This document shows positions 16,227 to 24,352 of a stretch of 64,000 nucleotides of DNA, piece by piece (position 1 is the first letter of the stretch; every line of letters begins with the position of its first letter). The stretch comes from JBMNEH01 sp050948665. Lineage in GTDB: Bacteria; Bacillota; Clostridia; Christensenellales; UMGS416. The notes under the pieces were generated by a model that saw nothing but the letters and a program-made list of their open reading frames with translations, did not search any database and was not told the origin of the DNA. The translations under genes and the position numbers were made by a program. The stretch spans positions 434,001-498,000 of the forward strand of contig JBMNEH010000001.1 in assembly GCA_050948665.1 (NCBI GenBank). Reading direction: 5' to 3'.

Positions 16227-16907
16227 ATGTACAGACACAGAAAAAAAGAGAAGGACAGCTACGGTGTGGTAGGGCTGGGCCGCTTCGGCCACGCTTTCGC
16301 GATGGAGCTGGTCGATTCCGGCCAGGATATCCTGGTCATCGACAGGGATGAGGAGAAGGTGCGGGAGCTGCGGGAGTATACAGAGAACGCATTCGTCGTC
16401 AAGACCCTCGACAAAAAAACCCTTTCCGAAACGGGGATACAGAACTGCGATGTGGCGGTGGTCTGCATCGGGGAGCAGATCGACACATCGATCCTGACGA
16501 CGCTGCACCTGGTCTCCATGGGGATCCCCCGGGTGATCGCCAAGGCGGCCAGCCATGAGCACGGGGAGATCCTGGAGAAGCTGGGGGCGGAAGTGGTCTA
16601 CCCCGAGAGGGATATGGCGATACGGCTGGTCCGCCGGCTGGAAACCACCAGCATGCTGGACTTTGTACAGCTCAGCGAGCGTGTGAACATCATAAAGATG
16701 GTGACCCCGGGCAGGATCATCGGCAAAACGGTGAAGGAGGTGAACCTCCGGCGGACGTTCGGGCTGAATATCATCGCCATTGAGAACACCGGGACGATTA
16801 CCGAGGTCGTCGACCCCGATTATGTTTTCCAGAAGGGGGATATCCTGTTCCTCGCCGGCGGCAAGGCGGGGATAAACCGGCTGTCCGACTGGGCGGAGAA
16901 CGAATAG
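16227..16907 (+). CDS. ktrA: Potassium uptake regulatory subunit KtrA (RCK domain)
   Basis: A 226-residue cytoplasmic protein that forms the nucleotide-binding ring gating KtrB. The N-terminal RCK/TrkA-N Rossmann domain has VVGLGRFG (about residues 14-21) and the acidic strand end ILVIDRDEEK for ribose binding. The RCK-C domain covers about residues 145-222 (GRIIGKTVKEVNLRRTFG, LFLAGGKAGI). ATG 16227 is preceded by GGGAGGAG. It is co-transcribed with ktrB, 18 bases away, and followed by a hairpin terminator shared with the convergent uracil permease gene. Regulation is probably by ATP/ADP or cyclic di-AMP, as known for this family; the sequence alone does not show which. Confidence 0.92.
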   Translation: MYRHRKKEKDSYGVVGLGRFGHAFAMELVDSGQDILVIDRDEEKVRELREYTENAFVVKTLDKKTLSETGIQNCDVAVVCIGEQIDTSILTTLHLVSMGIPRVIAKAASHEHGEILEKLGAEVVYPERDMAIRLVRRLETTSMLDFVQLSERVNIIKMVTPGRIIGKTVKEVNLRRTFGLNIIAIENTGTITEVVDPDYVFQKGDILFLAGGKAGINRLSDWAENE

Positions 16908-16931
16908 GCTGCCTGCCGGGAGGCGGGAAAA

Positions 16932-16956
16932 AGCGGAGACGCAGGGCGTCTCCGCT
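16932..16956. terminator. Bidirectional terminator between ktrA and the uracil permease gene
   Basis: An 11-bp perfect stem AGCGGAGACGC/GCGTCTCCGCT with a 3-base loop. On the minus strand it is followed by TTTTTCCC, so it suits the permease gene best. Confidence 0.8.
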
Positions 16957-16970
16957 TTCGGTATCGGGAA

Positions 16971-18422
16971 CTATTCCGCGGTTTCTTCCGATGTTTCCGC
17001 GGCCGCTTCGGCTGCCCCGACAACGGCCGTTTCGGCAGGCGCGGCCTTTTTCTCCCCGATGCTGAGGAGGAGATTCAGCAGGATGCCGAAGATGGCGGCG
17101 CCGGCGATGCAGGGGACCTGCAGGCCGAAGAGGGGGATATTGCCGCCGAAGGCGTACTGGCCGCCGATGCCGATCACCACGATGGTAGCGATGACGGCGA
17201 TGTTCTTGGCGGAGAACATATCCACCTTACGGTCGATCATGATGGCGATACCCTGGGCGGCGATGGCGCCGAAGAGATAGACCTCCAGACCGCCGATGAC
17301 CGCCAGGGGGATGCCGTAGATGGCGGTGATCAGGGGGGTGAAGAAGCTGATCACGATGGCGATGACGGCGGCGGCGATCAGCACGGGGACGGAGAATACC
17401 TTGGTGATCGCCATGGTGCTGATGTTCTCACCGTAATTGGTGCCGGCGGGGCCGCCGATCACTCCGGAGATCATATCGCAGATACCGTCGCCGATGAGGT
17501 TGCGGTCCAGCATGTCCACAAGCTTGTACTTCATGGGCCTGCCTTTTTTCCTTGCCAGGTCATTCACATAGATGTCCAGCTGGTACATATGGGCGGTGGA
17601 CTCGGGAATGGTGGCGATGGCGATGGGCATGATGGCGGCCACCGCCGTCCAGGAGACCCGGGGGAGGGAGAAGGCCGGCACCGCGAAGAGAGAACCGTCC
17701 CCCAGCTTCCAGAGGGAGGCCTCGATGGCGGCGGCGGGCATCGCCCGGAAGAGGCTGATACCGCCGGCGGCATACACGATACCCGCGGCGGCGCAGCCGG
17801 TCAGCGCGCCCAGCAGCAGGGGGATCTGGCCGAGGAAGCCCTTCAGGTAACGGGAGTAGAGGATGGTCGAAAGCAGGGTGATCAGGGAGATGACGATCCA
17901 CCAGGTACTCTCGGCGGTGGGGGCAGTTACATTGGGGATGGCGTCGGACAGGGCGTTCCCCGCCAGGGTAAGGCCGATGATCATGGCCACGGGACCGGTG
18001 ATGGTGGGGGGGAGGACCTTTTCCACCGCGTTGCGCCCGAAGAAACGGACCAGCAGGCCGGCGGCGATGGAAACCAGACCGGATAAAATGATGCCGAACT
18101 GGGCGTACTGAATGGCCTCGACGGGGAGGATGCCGTTCACCTTCTCAAAGCCCTCGGCGGCGCACATGCTGGCGATGGCTGTCAGGTAGGCGAAGCTTGA
18201 GCCGTAGTACATGGGGATCTTACGCCCGGTGATCAGAATAAAGCAGAGGGTCGCCAGACCGCTGGCAAAGATCGTTGTGGACACCTGGAAGCCGGTGATC
18301 AGCGCCACGGTGACGGTAGCGGGGAACATGACGATGACCTGCTGTATGGCGTACAGCAGCAGCTTCCAGAAGGTCGGGCGTTCATCGGGAAGATACCCGA
18401 CGGCTTGGTTCAATTTCTCCAT
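16971..18422 (-). CDS. Uracil/xanthine permease (NCS2 family)
   Basis: A 483-residue membrane transporter with about 12-14 hydrophobic segments. Hallmarks of the NCS2 (UraA/PyrP) family include IQQVIVMFPATVTVALITGF near the N-terminus, YGSSFAYLTAI, the substrate-binding region AIATIPESTAHMYQLD, and GVIGGPAGTNYGENISTMAI before the second repeat. The C-terminus is an unusual Ala/Glu-rich tail of about 25 residues. It lies 54 bases downstream of pyrR on the same strand, behind a PyrR attenuator, so uracil is the most likely substrate. The start at 18422 is preceded by GTGAGGAG. Confidence 0.9.
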   Translation of the reverse strand: MEKLNQAVGYLPDERPTFWKLLLYAIQQVIVMFPATVTVALITGFQVSTTIFASGLATLCFILITGRKIPMYYGSSFAYLTAIASMCAAEGFEKVNGILPVEAIQYAQFGIILSGLVSIAAGLLVRFFGRNAVEKVLPPTITGPVAMIIGLTLAGNALSDAIPNVTAPTAESTWWIVISLITLLSTILYSRYLKGFLGQIPLLLGALTGCAAAGIVYAAGGISLFRAMPAAAIEASLWKLGDGSLFAVPAFSLPRVSWTAVAAIMPIAIATIPESTAHMYQLDIYVNDLARKKGRPMKYKLVDMLDRNLIGDGICDMISGVIGGPAGTNYGENISTMAITKVFSVPVLIAAAVIAIVISFFTPLITAIYGIPLAVIGGLEVYLFGAIAAQGIAIMIDRKVDMFSAKNIAVIATIVVIGIGGQYAFGGNIPLFGLQVPCIAGAAIFGILLNLLLSIGEKKAAPAETAVVGAAEAAAETSEETAE

Positions 18423-18476
18423 GAATTCGTACTCCTCACTTATATATTTAAACTACGCCTGTAGTTCAGAGGACGA

Positions 18477-19013
18477 TCATAAATCGTACAGCTCCACACA
18501 CTGCCGGCCGTCATACTCCGGCAGGCAGACGGCGACCAGCTCCTTCCGGGAGGTGGGGATGTTTTTCCCCACGAAGTTGGCGGAGACGGGCAGCTCCCGG
18601 TGGCCGCGGTCGATCAATACGGCGAACTGTATGGCGGCCGGCCTGCCGACGGAAAAGACCGCGTCGATAGCCGCCCGGATGGTCCTGCCGGTATAGAGGA
18701 CATCATCCACGATGACCACCTTTTTGCCGGTGACGGGAAAGGGCAGATCGATCTTCCGGGTGACGGGGTCAACGCTCTCGGGGGTCAGGTCGTCACGGTA
18801 GAGGCGGATGTCCAACTCGCCGCAGGGGACCGCGACGCCCTCGAACCTTTGGATATTGTCCCGGATCATGGCGGCCAGCGGTACGCCGCGGCGGCGGATG
18901 CCCAGCAGGACGAGGTTTTCGGCGCCTTTATTCTTCTCAAGGATCTGGTGGGAGATGCGGGTCACCGCGCGGGTCAGCATCTCCTCATCCATCAAAAGCG
19001 CTTTGAAGTTCAA
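18477..19013 (-). CDS. pyrR: PyrR, pyrimidine operon attenuator and uracil phosphoribosyltransferase
   Basis: A 178-residue protein that binds pyr mRNA leaders in the presence of UMP and causes termination; many members also convert uracil and PRPP to UMP. The PRPP motif VVIVDDVLYTGRT is perfect. TRISHQILEKNKG, GELDIRLYRDDL, DRGHRELPVSANFVGKNIPTS are all family signatures. The start is taken as TTG 19013 because NFKALLMDEEML aligns with the N-terminus of Bacillus PyrR and AAAGGCGG lies upstream; ATG 18992 is the alternative but has no Shine-Dalgarno. It is the first gene of an operon with uracil permease. The proposed TTG overlaps the U tract of its own attenuator terminator. Confidence 0.93.
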   Translation of the reverse strand: MNFKALLMDEEMLTRAVTRISHQILEKNKGAENLVLLGIRRRGVPLAAMIRDNIQRFEGVAVPCGELDIRLYRDDLTPESVDPVTRKIDLPFPVTGKKVVIVDDVLYTGRTIRAAIDAVFSVGRPAAIQFAVLIDRGHRELPVSANFVGKNIPTSRKELVAVCLPEYDGRQCVELYDL

Positions 19014-19095
19014 AAAAAGTCCCGCCTTTCTCCGGCAGGACGCAATAAGCCCCTTCTCTGTTGACAATCTTGCCGGCATCTCTGTACCAGGCCGG
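19012..19095 (-). promoter_or_regulatory. PyrR-dependent transcription attenuator (anti-antiterminator, antiterminator, terminator)
   Basis: On the minus strand the leader holds three mutually exclusive structures. The PyrR-binding hairpin (19073-19095) has stem CCGGC/GCCGG and, with flanking bases, CAGAGATGCCGGCAAG, close to the known PyrR recognition sequence. The antiterminator pairs CCGGCA (19071-19076) with TGCCGG (19032-19037). The terminator (19019-19041) pairs GTCCTGCC with GGCGGGAC and is followed by seven T (19012-19018). This is the classical arrangement for UMP-PyrR-induced termination. The terminator's 3' arm also covers the pyrR ribosome binding site. Confidence 0.88.
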
Positions 19096-19127
19096 GCCCC
19101 GCCCGACCGCTTAAAGATCGCGTTGTC

Positions 19128-19156
19128 AGTATAACCCAGGAGACGGCGCTTTTCAA
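19128..19156 (-). promoter_or_regulatory. Promoter of the pyrR-uracil permease operon
   Basis: On the minus strand, TTGAAA (19151-19156) and TATACT (19128-19133) are separated by exactly 17 bases, just upstream of the PyrR attenuator. Confidence 0.8.
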
Positions 19157-19317
19157 TAGGTTTTTCAAAAAAAGGCAATTTAATGCCGGCGGCGTTTTTG
19201 CCGGGGGGAAGGGGATATACAATCGCCCGCCCCGGAAAGGCGGGGGGTAAAAATCCCGTACGCGCGCGGCTTTTCGGACCGCCAAGGGGCGGGGCAGGGC
19301 GCCTACCCGCCGCGCGG

Positions 19318-19346
19318 TGGCAATACGCGCGGTCCCGCGCTATAAT
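19318..19346 (+). promoter_or_regulatory. Promoter of the small membrane protein gene at 19385
   Basis: TGGCAA and a perfect TATAAT (19341-19346) with a 17-base spacer. The -35 box is weak. Confidence 0.5.
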
Positions 19347-19384
19347 AGCAAGGCCGGCAGGCAAAAAACACTTACGGGGGGCGG

Positions 19385-19876
19385 ATGATGCTCAGATGGT
19401 TCAAACTGTATAAAAATCAGTATATCGGATTTTGGGTATTGGGAGTTGTTCTGTTTGTATTGCAGGAAGTCCCTTATATCGTTATGCCACTGTTCAGGTT
19501 GGCGGACAACCCGATCATGCATATGCAGGAGTCATCCCAGATACTGAATATCTGCGAAAAGATACTGGGATCATTATGCGTCGCGGTGATGTGCTTTGTC
19601 GTGCATGAGAAGGCGACCGTGTTCAGTACGGGCAAGGGCATCCGCAAGGCCGCCTTTGTATCGGCCGCCGTCATCCTGTTATTGAATTTCTTCGGATGGG
19701 GACTGTATTACAGCGGCTATCAGGCTGTTTGGGTCATGATGTTTTTCATGGTCGCATTGCCGCCGCTTTACTACGCGGCCATCGGCGTATGGCGCGAGAA
19801 CCCGATATTGTCGATCACGGCGATCGCGTTTGAAATAGTTCATGTCGTCCATGTGTACGGCAACCTGACGATGTAA
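19385..19876 (+). CDS. Membrane protein of unknown function
   Basis: A 163-residue protein with about four or five hydrophobic segments (near residues 12-32, 57-73, 83-103, 113-131 and 139-157). I do not recognise a family with certainty. Histidines recur near membrane segment ends (VVHEKATVF, VHVVHVYGNL), a pattern found in small HXXEE-type and other integral membrane proteins, but this is not proof. GGGGGGCGG precedes tandem ATG codons at 19385 and 19388. The gene has its own promoter and is followed by a strong palindromic terminator at 20093, so it is monocistronic. Confidence 0.6.
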   Translation: MMLRWFKLYKNQYIGFWVLGVVLFVLQEVPYIVMPLFRLADNPIMHMQESSQILNICEKILGSLCVAVMCFVVHEKATVFSTGKGIRKAAFVSAAVILLLNFFGWGLYYSGYQAVWVMMFFMVALPPLYYAAIGVWRENPILSITAIAFEIVHVVHVYGNLTM

Positions 19877-20242
19877 ACAGATCAATACACCGCGCGGGCA
19901 GACACGCGCACGGACAGCCGGTTCCCGCCGCGGGGGCCGACGCCGGGCATCCGACGCCGGGCATCCGCCGCCGGCGCGTATCAACGGCGGGAGGAAACGC
20001 GGGGCGGGCCGGGCAGAAACAGACCCCGGCCGCCAAAGGGGCCCCAGGATTTTGAAAGCATCCGCTATTTAAGGCCCCTTCCGAACGGAAGGAAAAGAGA
20101 TTTCCCGTGACAGGGAAATCTCTTTTGCCGTAGCGGATATTCGGCTTCGATCCGCGGCCCGCGGCTTTTGCCCCGTATCCCCCGCCCGCATTCGGCCGTA
20201 TGCGGGGCGGACCGGGGGGACATCCTCCCGGGGGAGAGGGGA
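19877..20242 (+). other. Gene-free spacer between the membrane protein gene and the MATE gene
   Basis: No gene is seen in 366 bases. It holds GC-rich short repeats (CCGACGCCGGGCATCCG in tandem near 19938-19970) and the bidirectional terminator at 20093-20126. Confidence 0.6.
20093..20126. terminator. Bidirectional terminator
   Basis: A perfect 14-bp palindrome AAAAGAGATTTCCC/GGGAAATCTCTTTT with a 6-base loop. It lies between genes that converge on it from both sides. Confidence 0.85.
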
Positions 20243-21601
20243 TCATTCCCCGGTTTCGACGGTCAGATTCTTCACCCAGAGGTATTTTTTATATCTGGGG
20301 ATGATGAAGGGGACCTTTACGATCTCGTCGGCGCACATCACGATATAGATCAGCATGACCGGCCAGCGGAAGACGAAGCACCCCAGCAGGGAGAGGGGGA
20401 TCGCGAAGCACCAGGTGGCGAAGAATACGCTGACAGCGTCATATTTGGCGTCCCCGCCGGCCGGGAAGACGCCGCAGACGATGATGGTGTTGTAGGAATA
20501 GGCGAAGACGTAGAGGGCGCTGAAGACCAGCATCCGGATGAGGTAGGCTTTCGCCGTGGGCTCCAGCAGGTAGAAGGCGGTCACCAGGGGACCGACAATC
20601 GCCAATACCGCGACGCTGAGCAGCCCCGCGAAGGTGGCGACCGACCAGAACCGGCGGCCGTAGCGCTTGGCCTTTTCCAGCTCGTTCCGGCCCAGCAGAC
20701 CGCCGATCATGACCCCCGCGCCGCCGGAGAGCCCGTGGACGAAGCACTGGATCAGCTGCCGGGCCACCGCGGTGACGGAGGCCGCCGCCGTGGCGTCCGT
20801 CCCCAGATGGCCCATGATCAGGGAATGGACGGAGATGCTGAGGCCCCAGGACAGGCTGGAGGCCAGCATGGAGGGGGCGATCCTCCAGACGTCCGCCTCG
20901 CACTGTTTTGAAAAGAAGAACAGGCTCTTTCGGTCGGGACGGATATGGTCCTTCCGGCCGGCTTCCAGCAGGCACCAGAGGAGGGCGACCGACTCGACAA
21001 CAACGGTGGAATAGGCCGCGCCGTCGGCGCCCAGGGCCGGGAGCCTGCCGACGCCGTAGATCAGGAAGAAATCGGCGGCCATATCCACCGCGACGGTCAC
21101 GGCGGAGATCCAGACGCTGATCTTCGCCCGCCCGCCGATCTTCATCATCATCAGGTAGACCTGGGAGATCCCGGAGAAAACATAGGAGAAGCCGACGATC
21201 TTCAGGTAGCTTGCGCCGATCCGGATCAGTTCGGGCTCGGGCGTGAAGATCCGCATCAGCCGCTCGGGGATGAGAATGGCCGGCAGAAAAAAGACGGCGG
21301 AGATGCCGAAGGCGTACCGTATCGCCATGCTCATGAAACGCTTGGCGTTCTCCCGATCGCCCTTTCCGTAATACTGGGCGATCAGCACGCCGAAGGCGCC
21401 GGTAATCGCCCCGTTGAAAAGGGACATCACAAAGGAGACCTGGTTGGCCAGCGCCACCGCCGCCACCGACTCCTGGTTGAGCCGGCCCAGCATGAGGGCG
21501 TCGGTGGCGCCCACCAGGGCATGGAGCAGGGCCTGCAGGGCGAGGGGGACGGCCAGGGCGGCCAGTTCTTTATAAAAAGATTTTTTCTCCAATACGTCCA
21601 T
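20243..21601 (-). CDS. MATE family multidrug/sodium efflux transporter
   Basis: A 452-residue integral membrane protein with about 12 hydrophobic segments in two similar halves. Signature sequences of MATE exporters include ALAVPLALQALLHALVGATD at the N-terminus, the LNQESVAAVALANQV loop, and GAITGAFGVLIAQYYGKGD. The second half has the matching MGHLGTDATAAASVTAVARQ. The start at 21601 (MDVLEKKSFY) follows GAAAGG; eight extra residues upstream to 21625 are possible but lack a site. The substrate is unknown. It ends at a short spacer and a strong bidirectional terminator. Confidence 0.9.
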   Translation of the reverse strand: MDVLEKKSFYKELAALAVPLALQALLHALVGATDALMLGRLNQESVAAVALANQVSFVMSLFNGAITGAFGVLIAQYYGKGDRENAKRFMSMAIRYAFGISAVFFLPAILIPERLMRIFTPEPELIRIGASYLKIVGFSYVFSGISQVYLMMMKIGGRAKISVWISAVTVAVDMAADFFLIYGVGRLPALGADGAAYSTVVVESVALLWCLLEAGRKDHIRPDRKSLFFFSKQCEADVWRIAPSMLASSLSWGLSISVHSLIMGHLGTDATAAASVTAVARQLIQCFVHGLSGGAGVMIGGLLGRNELEKAKRYGRRFWSVATFAGLLSVAVLAIVGPLVTAFYLLEPTAKAYLIRMLVFSALYVFAYSYNTIIVCGVFPAGGDAKYDAVSVFFATWCFAIPLSLLGCFVFRWPVMLIYIVMCADEIVKVPFIIPRYKKYLWVKNLTVETGE

Positions 21602-21638
21602 GCATACCAAACCTTTCGGAAGCAATCCGGCTTAGGGC

Positions 21639-21644
21639 AGTATA
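21639..21644 (-). promoter_or_regulatory. -10 element of the MATE gene
   Basis: TATACT on the minus strand, 37 bases before the start codon. The -35 region is poor (TTTACG at 17 bases). Confidence 0.4.
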
Positions 21645-21699
21645 GCCGAAAAGCCGGCGTTCGTAAAGTGTTTCCGGGGGAGGCCAGGGTTTTTGAAGG

Positions 21700-21804
21700 G
21701 ATACGGGAGGAATAAAAGTGGATGTACCGAAAACAAGTACCGGCGGCAGATGCGAGATCAGGACCAGCACCGGCAATATACAGATCAGATTGACCGGGGA
21801 ATGA
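21700..21804 (+). pseudogene. Remnant of the C-terminus of a DUF4097-type beta-repeat protein
   Basis: Thirty-four codons read DTGGIKVDVPKTSTGG then RCEIRTSTGNIQIRLTGE before a stop at 21802-21804. Paired TSTG..I.I units are characteristic of the last repeats of DUF4097 (putative adhesin-like) proteins that end soon after. A stop codon lies directly upstream in frame and there is no start. A strong terminator follows at 21825. It looks like the 3' end of a gene whose body was deleted; the MATE gene now occupies the upstream side on the other strand. Family assignment is from pattern only. Confidence 0.55.
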
Positions 21805-21824
21805 CGCGGGAGGTTTGAGGAAGG

Positions 21825-21875
21825 GGCTCCGCTCCGGGGTGATCATAAAACACCGCGGAGGGAGCCTCTTTTTTT
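21825..21875 (+). terminator. Terminator following the DUF4097-like remnant
   Basis: A long imperfect GC stem, GGCTCCGCTCCGGGGTG with CACCGCGGAGGGAGCC, is followed by a run of T after a two-base gap. It retains perfect terminator form although no intact gene precedes it. Confidence 0.75.
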
Positions 21876-21942
21876 GTGGAAAGGAGGAGGGGGATTTGGT
21901 ATGATAGGGGGGGAATGACCGGAAAAAGAGGAGCGGAGCGGG

Positions 21943-22461
21943 ATGGCGCGGGATATCAGAATACGCCCCTATGAAGCAGGCGATGAAGCGGAATTGTCCG
22001 GGGTGATCCGCCATACGCTGCGGGTCAGCAACAGCGGGGAGTACTCCGCGGCATATATCGAGGAAAGCGTACGGAGCCATACGCCGGAGGCGATCGCCGC
22101 GCAGGCGGGGGAGGCCCATTTTCATGTGGCCTGCGAGGGGGAGAAAATCATAGGCTGCGGCGCCATCACGGGGTATTGGGGCAGCGAGACGGAAAGCTAT
22201 ATCATGTCGGTATTCGTGCTGCCGGAATACCAGGGCCGGGGGATCGGCAGGCGGATCATGGAGACGCTGGAGGGGGACCCTTACTTCGCGCGGGCGCGGA
22301 GGACGGAGGTGGGCTCCTCCCTGAACGCCGTGGGATTCTACAGAAGGTTGGGGTACACATATAAAAACGGCGTAACGGAGCCCGACGAATATCAGGTCGT
22401 CAGGCTGGAGAAGAGGAAGAGGCAGGCGAGGGAGGCTGACGGGGAAGCCGGGCGGGGATGA
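21943..22461 (+). CDS. GNAT family N-acetyltransferase
   Basis: A 172-residue enzyme of the Gcn5-related acetyltransferase fold. IRPYEAGDEAELSGVIRHTL is the first strand and helix. SVFVLPEYQGRGIGRRIMETL contains the acetyl-CoA pyrophosphate-binding motif Q/RxxGxG/A. VGSSLNAVGFYRRLGYT is the conserved C-terminal NAxxFYxxxGF pattern. GGAGCGGG precedes the ATG at 21943. It appears monocistronic, between the terminator at 21825 and a convergent lipoprotein gene. The substrate cannot be predicted. The last 20 residues are a charged, probably disordered tail. Confidence 0.85.
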   Translation: MARDIRIRPYEAGDEAELSGVIRHTLRVSNSGEYSAAYIEESVRSHTPEAIAAQAGEAHFHVACEGEKIIGCGAITGYWGSETESYIMSVFVLPEYQGRGIGRRIMETLEGDPYFARARRTEVGSSLNAVGFYRRLGYTYKNGVTEPDEYQVVRLEKRKRQAREADGEAGRG

Positions 22462-22539
22462 TCATGTGTTTTGCGGCATGCCGCGGTCCGCGTTATAGCC
22501 GCGGAACATCAGGGCACCGGCAAGCCCGGGAGCGGCAAA

Positions 22540-22926
22540 TCAGGATTCAGCCGTTGGCGGAACCGAAGGATTCCTTACCTTGTAGTAATTCCCATCAATG
22601 ATAATGTACGATACACTTCCCCTGTCCTCATAGGTAAACGCATAATCACCGTTTACATAAAAGGCGTAACTCTCCGCCCCTTCCACCATCCCGGGCTCAT
22701 CACAAGCGGTCGCCTCCAAGCCATAAAACCACTTGATAACAGACGAACAATCCTCCGCGCCGATCCGGAACGGAGTTTCTTGCCCCTGTGAATAGAATGA
22801 ACCTGCAATCTGTGTCGTTGGTTCGGGAAATGTATATATTTCCGAACCACCAACGGCTTTCCCGCAGCCAACCAACAAAAGGACCAGCAAGAAACAACAA
22901 AGCACTGCAACGGGGTTCTTTCTCAT
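22540..22926 (-). CDS. Small putative lipoprotein
   Basis: A 128-residue protein with a lipoprotein signal peptide: basic MRKN, a hydrophobic core and the lipobox LLVGC, so the mature protein is anchored to the outer face of the membrane through a cysteine at about residue 21. The mature part has YTFPEPTTQIAGSFYS and FYVNGDYAFTYEDRGSVSYIII, which look like beta strands. I recognise no family. GGAGAGTGAGG precedes the ATG. The gene is richer in A and T than its neighbours and stands alone next to a non-coding stretch of similar composition, which may mark a transferred segment. Confidence 0.65.
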   Translation of the reverse strand: MRKNPVAVLCCFLLVLLLVGCGKAVGGSEIYTFPEPTTQIAGSFYSQGQETPFRIGAEDCSSVIKWFYGLEATACDEPGMVEGAESYAFYVNGDYAFTYEDRGSVSYIIIDGNYYKVRNPSVPPTAES

Positions 22927-23474
22927 ACAACCTCACTCTCCTTTTCAGATCCCAATGTATCAAACCATTTTTGAAGGCGGAAAATCCGGCGCCCGCCCGG
23001 CAATAACGGAAGCGGCAACATCCATCACCTCCCGTATATTTGGCAACGAGACCCTGTCCGCCCTCAAAAACCTTTTCTTTTCCGTATCATGGTTTCGCGG
23101 ATCGAGGAGTCAAATGCAAACAAACCGTTTTGCTTTCCGATGTCAGTACGGTATGAAACCTGCCATATTGCGTATCATGCAACAACCATGCTTTATTGGG
23201 AATACCGCGTTTGTCGAGAACGGATTTCATCAAAACAGCCCTGCCGCCGCTATTCCATTTTGAAATCAAAAGCTCTCATCCATTGTCTCATCGGTTGTTC
23301 AATCGTATCATTATACCGTTCAACAGCGCAATCATAAGGTAACGCCGATCGTCTGAACTGTCAAGTTAACCGCAGTAAAACGTTTCAAAGGAGGCGGGGG
23401 GATTTTCATACGGCAAGCCGGGTGTTTTGTTTCCCGATAATGTGATAGGATAGTTTTCAAGGGAGGATGGGGAG
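22927..23474. other. AT-richer stretch without a convincing gene
   Basis: 548 bases of lower GC than the surroundings. A minus-strand frame of 60 codons at 23087-23269 (with KRGIPNKAWLLHDTQYGRFH) looks protein-like in part but has no ribosome binding site and is flanked by stops. It could be a gene remnant. The ribosome binding site and upstream region of the SDR gene occupy the right end. Confidence 0.4.
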
Positions 23475-24185
23475 ATGACAGAGTTTCGGAACAAGACCGC
23501 GGTGGTGACGGGCGGGGCGTCGGGGATCGGGAAGACGATCTGTGAGGAGTTCAGGAAGCGCGGGGCCAATGTCTGCGTCATCGACCTGCGGGAGAATGAC
23601 TATTTTGTCGGAGATGTCGCAGAGGAGAAGACGCTGCGGGCCTTCGCGGAGAAGGTGATCGGCGAGTACGGGGGCGTGGATGTACTGGTCAACAACGCCA
23701 TGCTTTCCAGGGGCGGGATCAGGGACTGTTCCTATGAGGACTTTCTGTACGCCCTGCGGGTGGGGGCGGCCGCGCCCTTTATGCTGACAAAGCTGTTTAT
23801 GAACCGCTTCAACCCGGGGGCCAGCATCGTCAATATCGCCTCGACCCGGGCATGGATGAGCCAGCCCAACACCGAGAGCTATACCGCCGCCAAGGGGGCT
23901 GTCGCCGCCCTTACCCACGCGCTGGCGGTCAGCCTCGCGGGAAAGGCGCGGGTCAACTCGATCTCTCCGGGGTGGATCGATACCGGGTTTCAGACCTATG
24001 AGGGGCCGGACGCCGGGCAGCACCCCGTAAAGAGGGTGGGAGACCCGCTGGATATCGCCAATATGGTGCTGTACCTTTGCAGCGGGAAGGCCGGCTTTAT
24101 CACCGGGCAGGATATCCGCGTGGACGGCGGGATGACGAAACAGATGATCTATCACGACGATTTCGGCTGGAGGCTGACGGAGTGA
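23475..24185 (+). CDS. Short-chain dehydrogenase/reductase
   Basis: A 236-residue NAD(P)-dependent oxidoreductase of the classical SDR family. TGGASGIG (residues 12-19) is the cofactor motif, NNA at about 73-75 stabilises the sheet, and the catalytic residues Ser123, Tyr136 and Lys140 are present (IAST; YTAAK). SPGWIDTGF follows the active site. The C-terminal GGMTKQMIYHDDFGW is standard except for its aromatic end. Asp37 after the second strand suggests NAD rather than NADP, by general family rule. GGGAGGATGGGGAG precedes the ATG. The substrate is unknown and neighbours give no help. Confidence 0.88.
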   Translation: MTEFRNKTAVVTGGASGIGKTICEEFRKRGANVCVIDLRENDYFVGDVAEEKTLRAFAEKVIGEYGGVDVLVNNAMLSRGGIRDCSYEDFLYALRVGAAAPFMLTKLFMNRFNPGASIVNIASTRAWMSQPNTESYTAAKGAVAALTHALAVSLAGKARVNSISPGWIDTGFQTYEGPDAGQHPVKRVGDPLDIANMVLYLCSGKAGFITGQDIRVDGGMTKQMIYHDDFGWRLTE

Positions 24186-24238
24186 GGGGTCTCCCCCGGC
24201 AGGTACGCCTTGGGCATCACGGCTGACGGCCGCGGAGA

Positions 24239-24267
24239 TTGCAAAGAAAAAGGATATGCGGTACAAT
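24239..24267 (+). promoter_or_regulatory. Promoter of the ZIP transporter gene
   Basis: TTGCAA and TACAAT are separated by 17 bases, about 85 bases before the start codon. Confidence 0.5.
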
Positions 24268-24352
24268 CGACCCGATCGGAAAAGCCGGCGGCAGGCGCCG
24301 CCGCGGAACGGGGCACAGCGGGAATCATACGACGCAATAAAGGAAAAACAAG

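Noticed and set aside
19938..19970. Short tandem CCGACGCCGGGCATCCG-like units
   Set aside because: Only about two copies in GC-rich spacer DNA; too little to call a repeat element.
23087..23269. A 60-codon minus-strand gene
   Set aside because: No ribosome binding site, no family match and stops nearby; kept only as possible debris.
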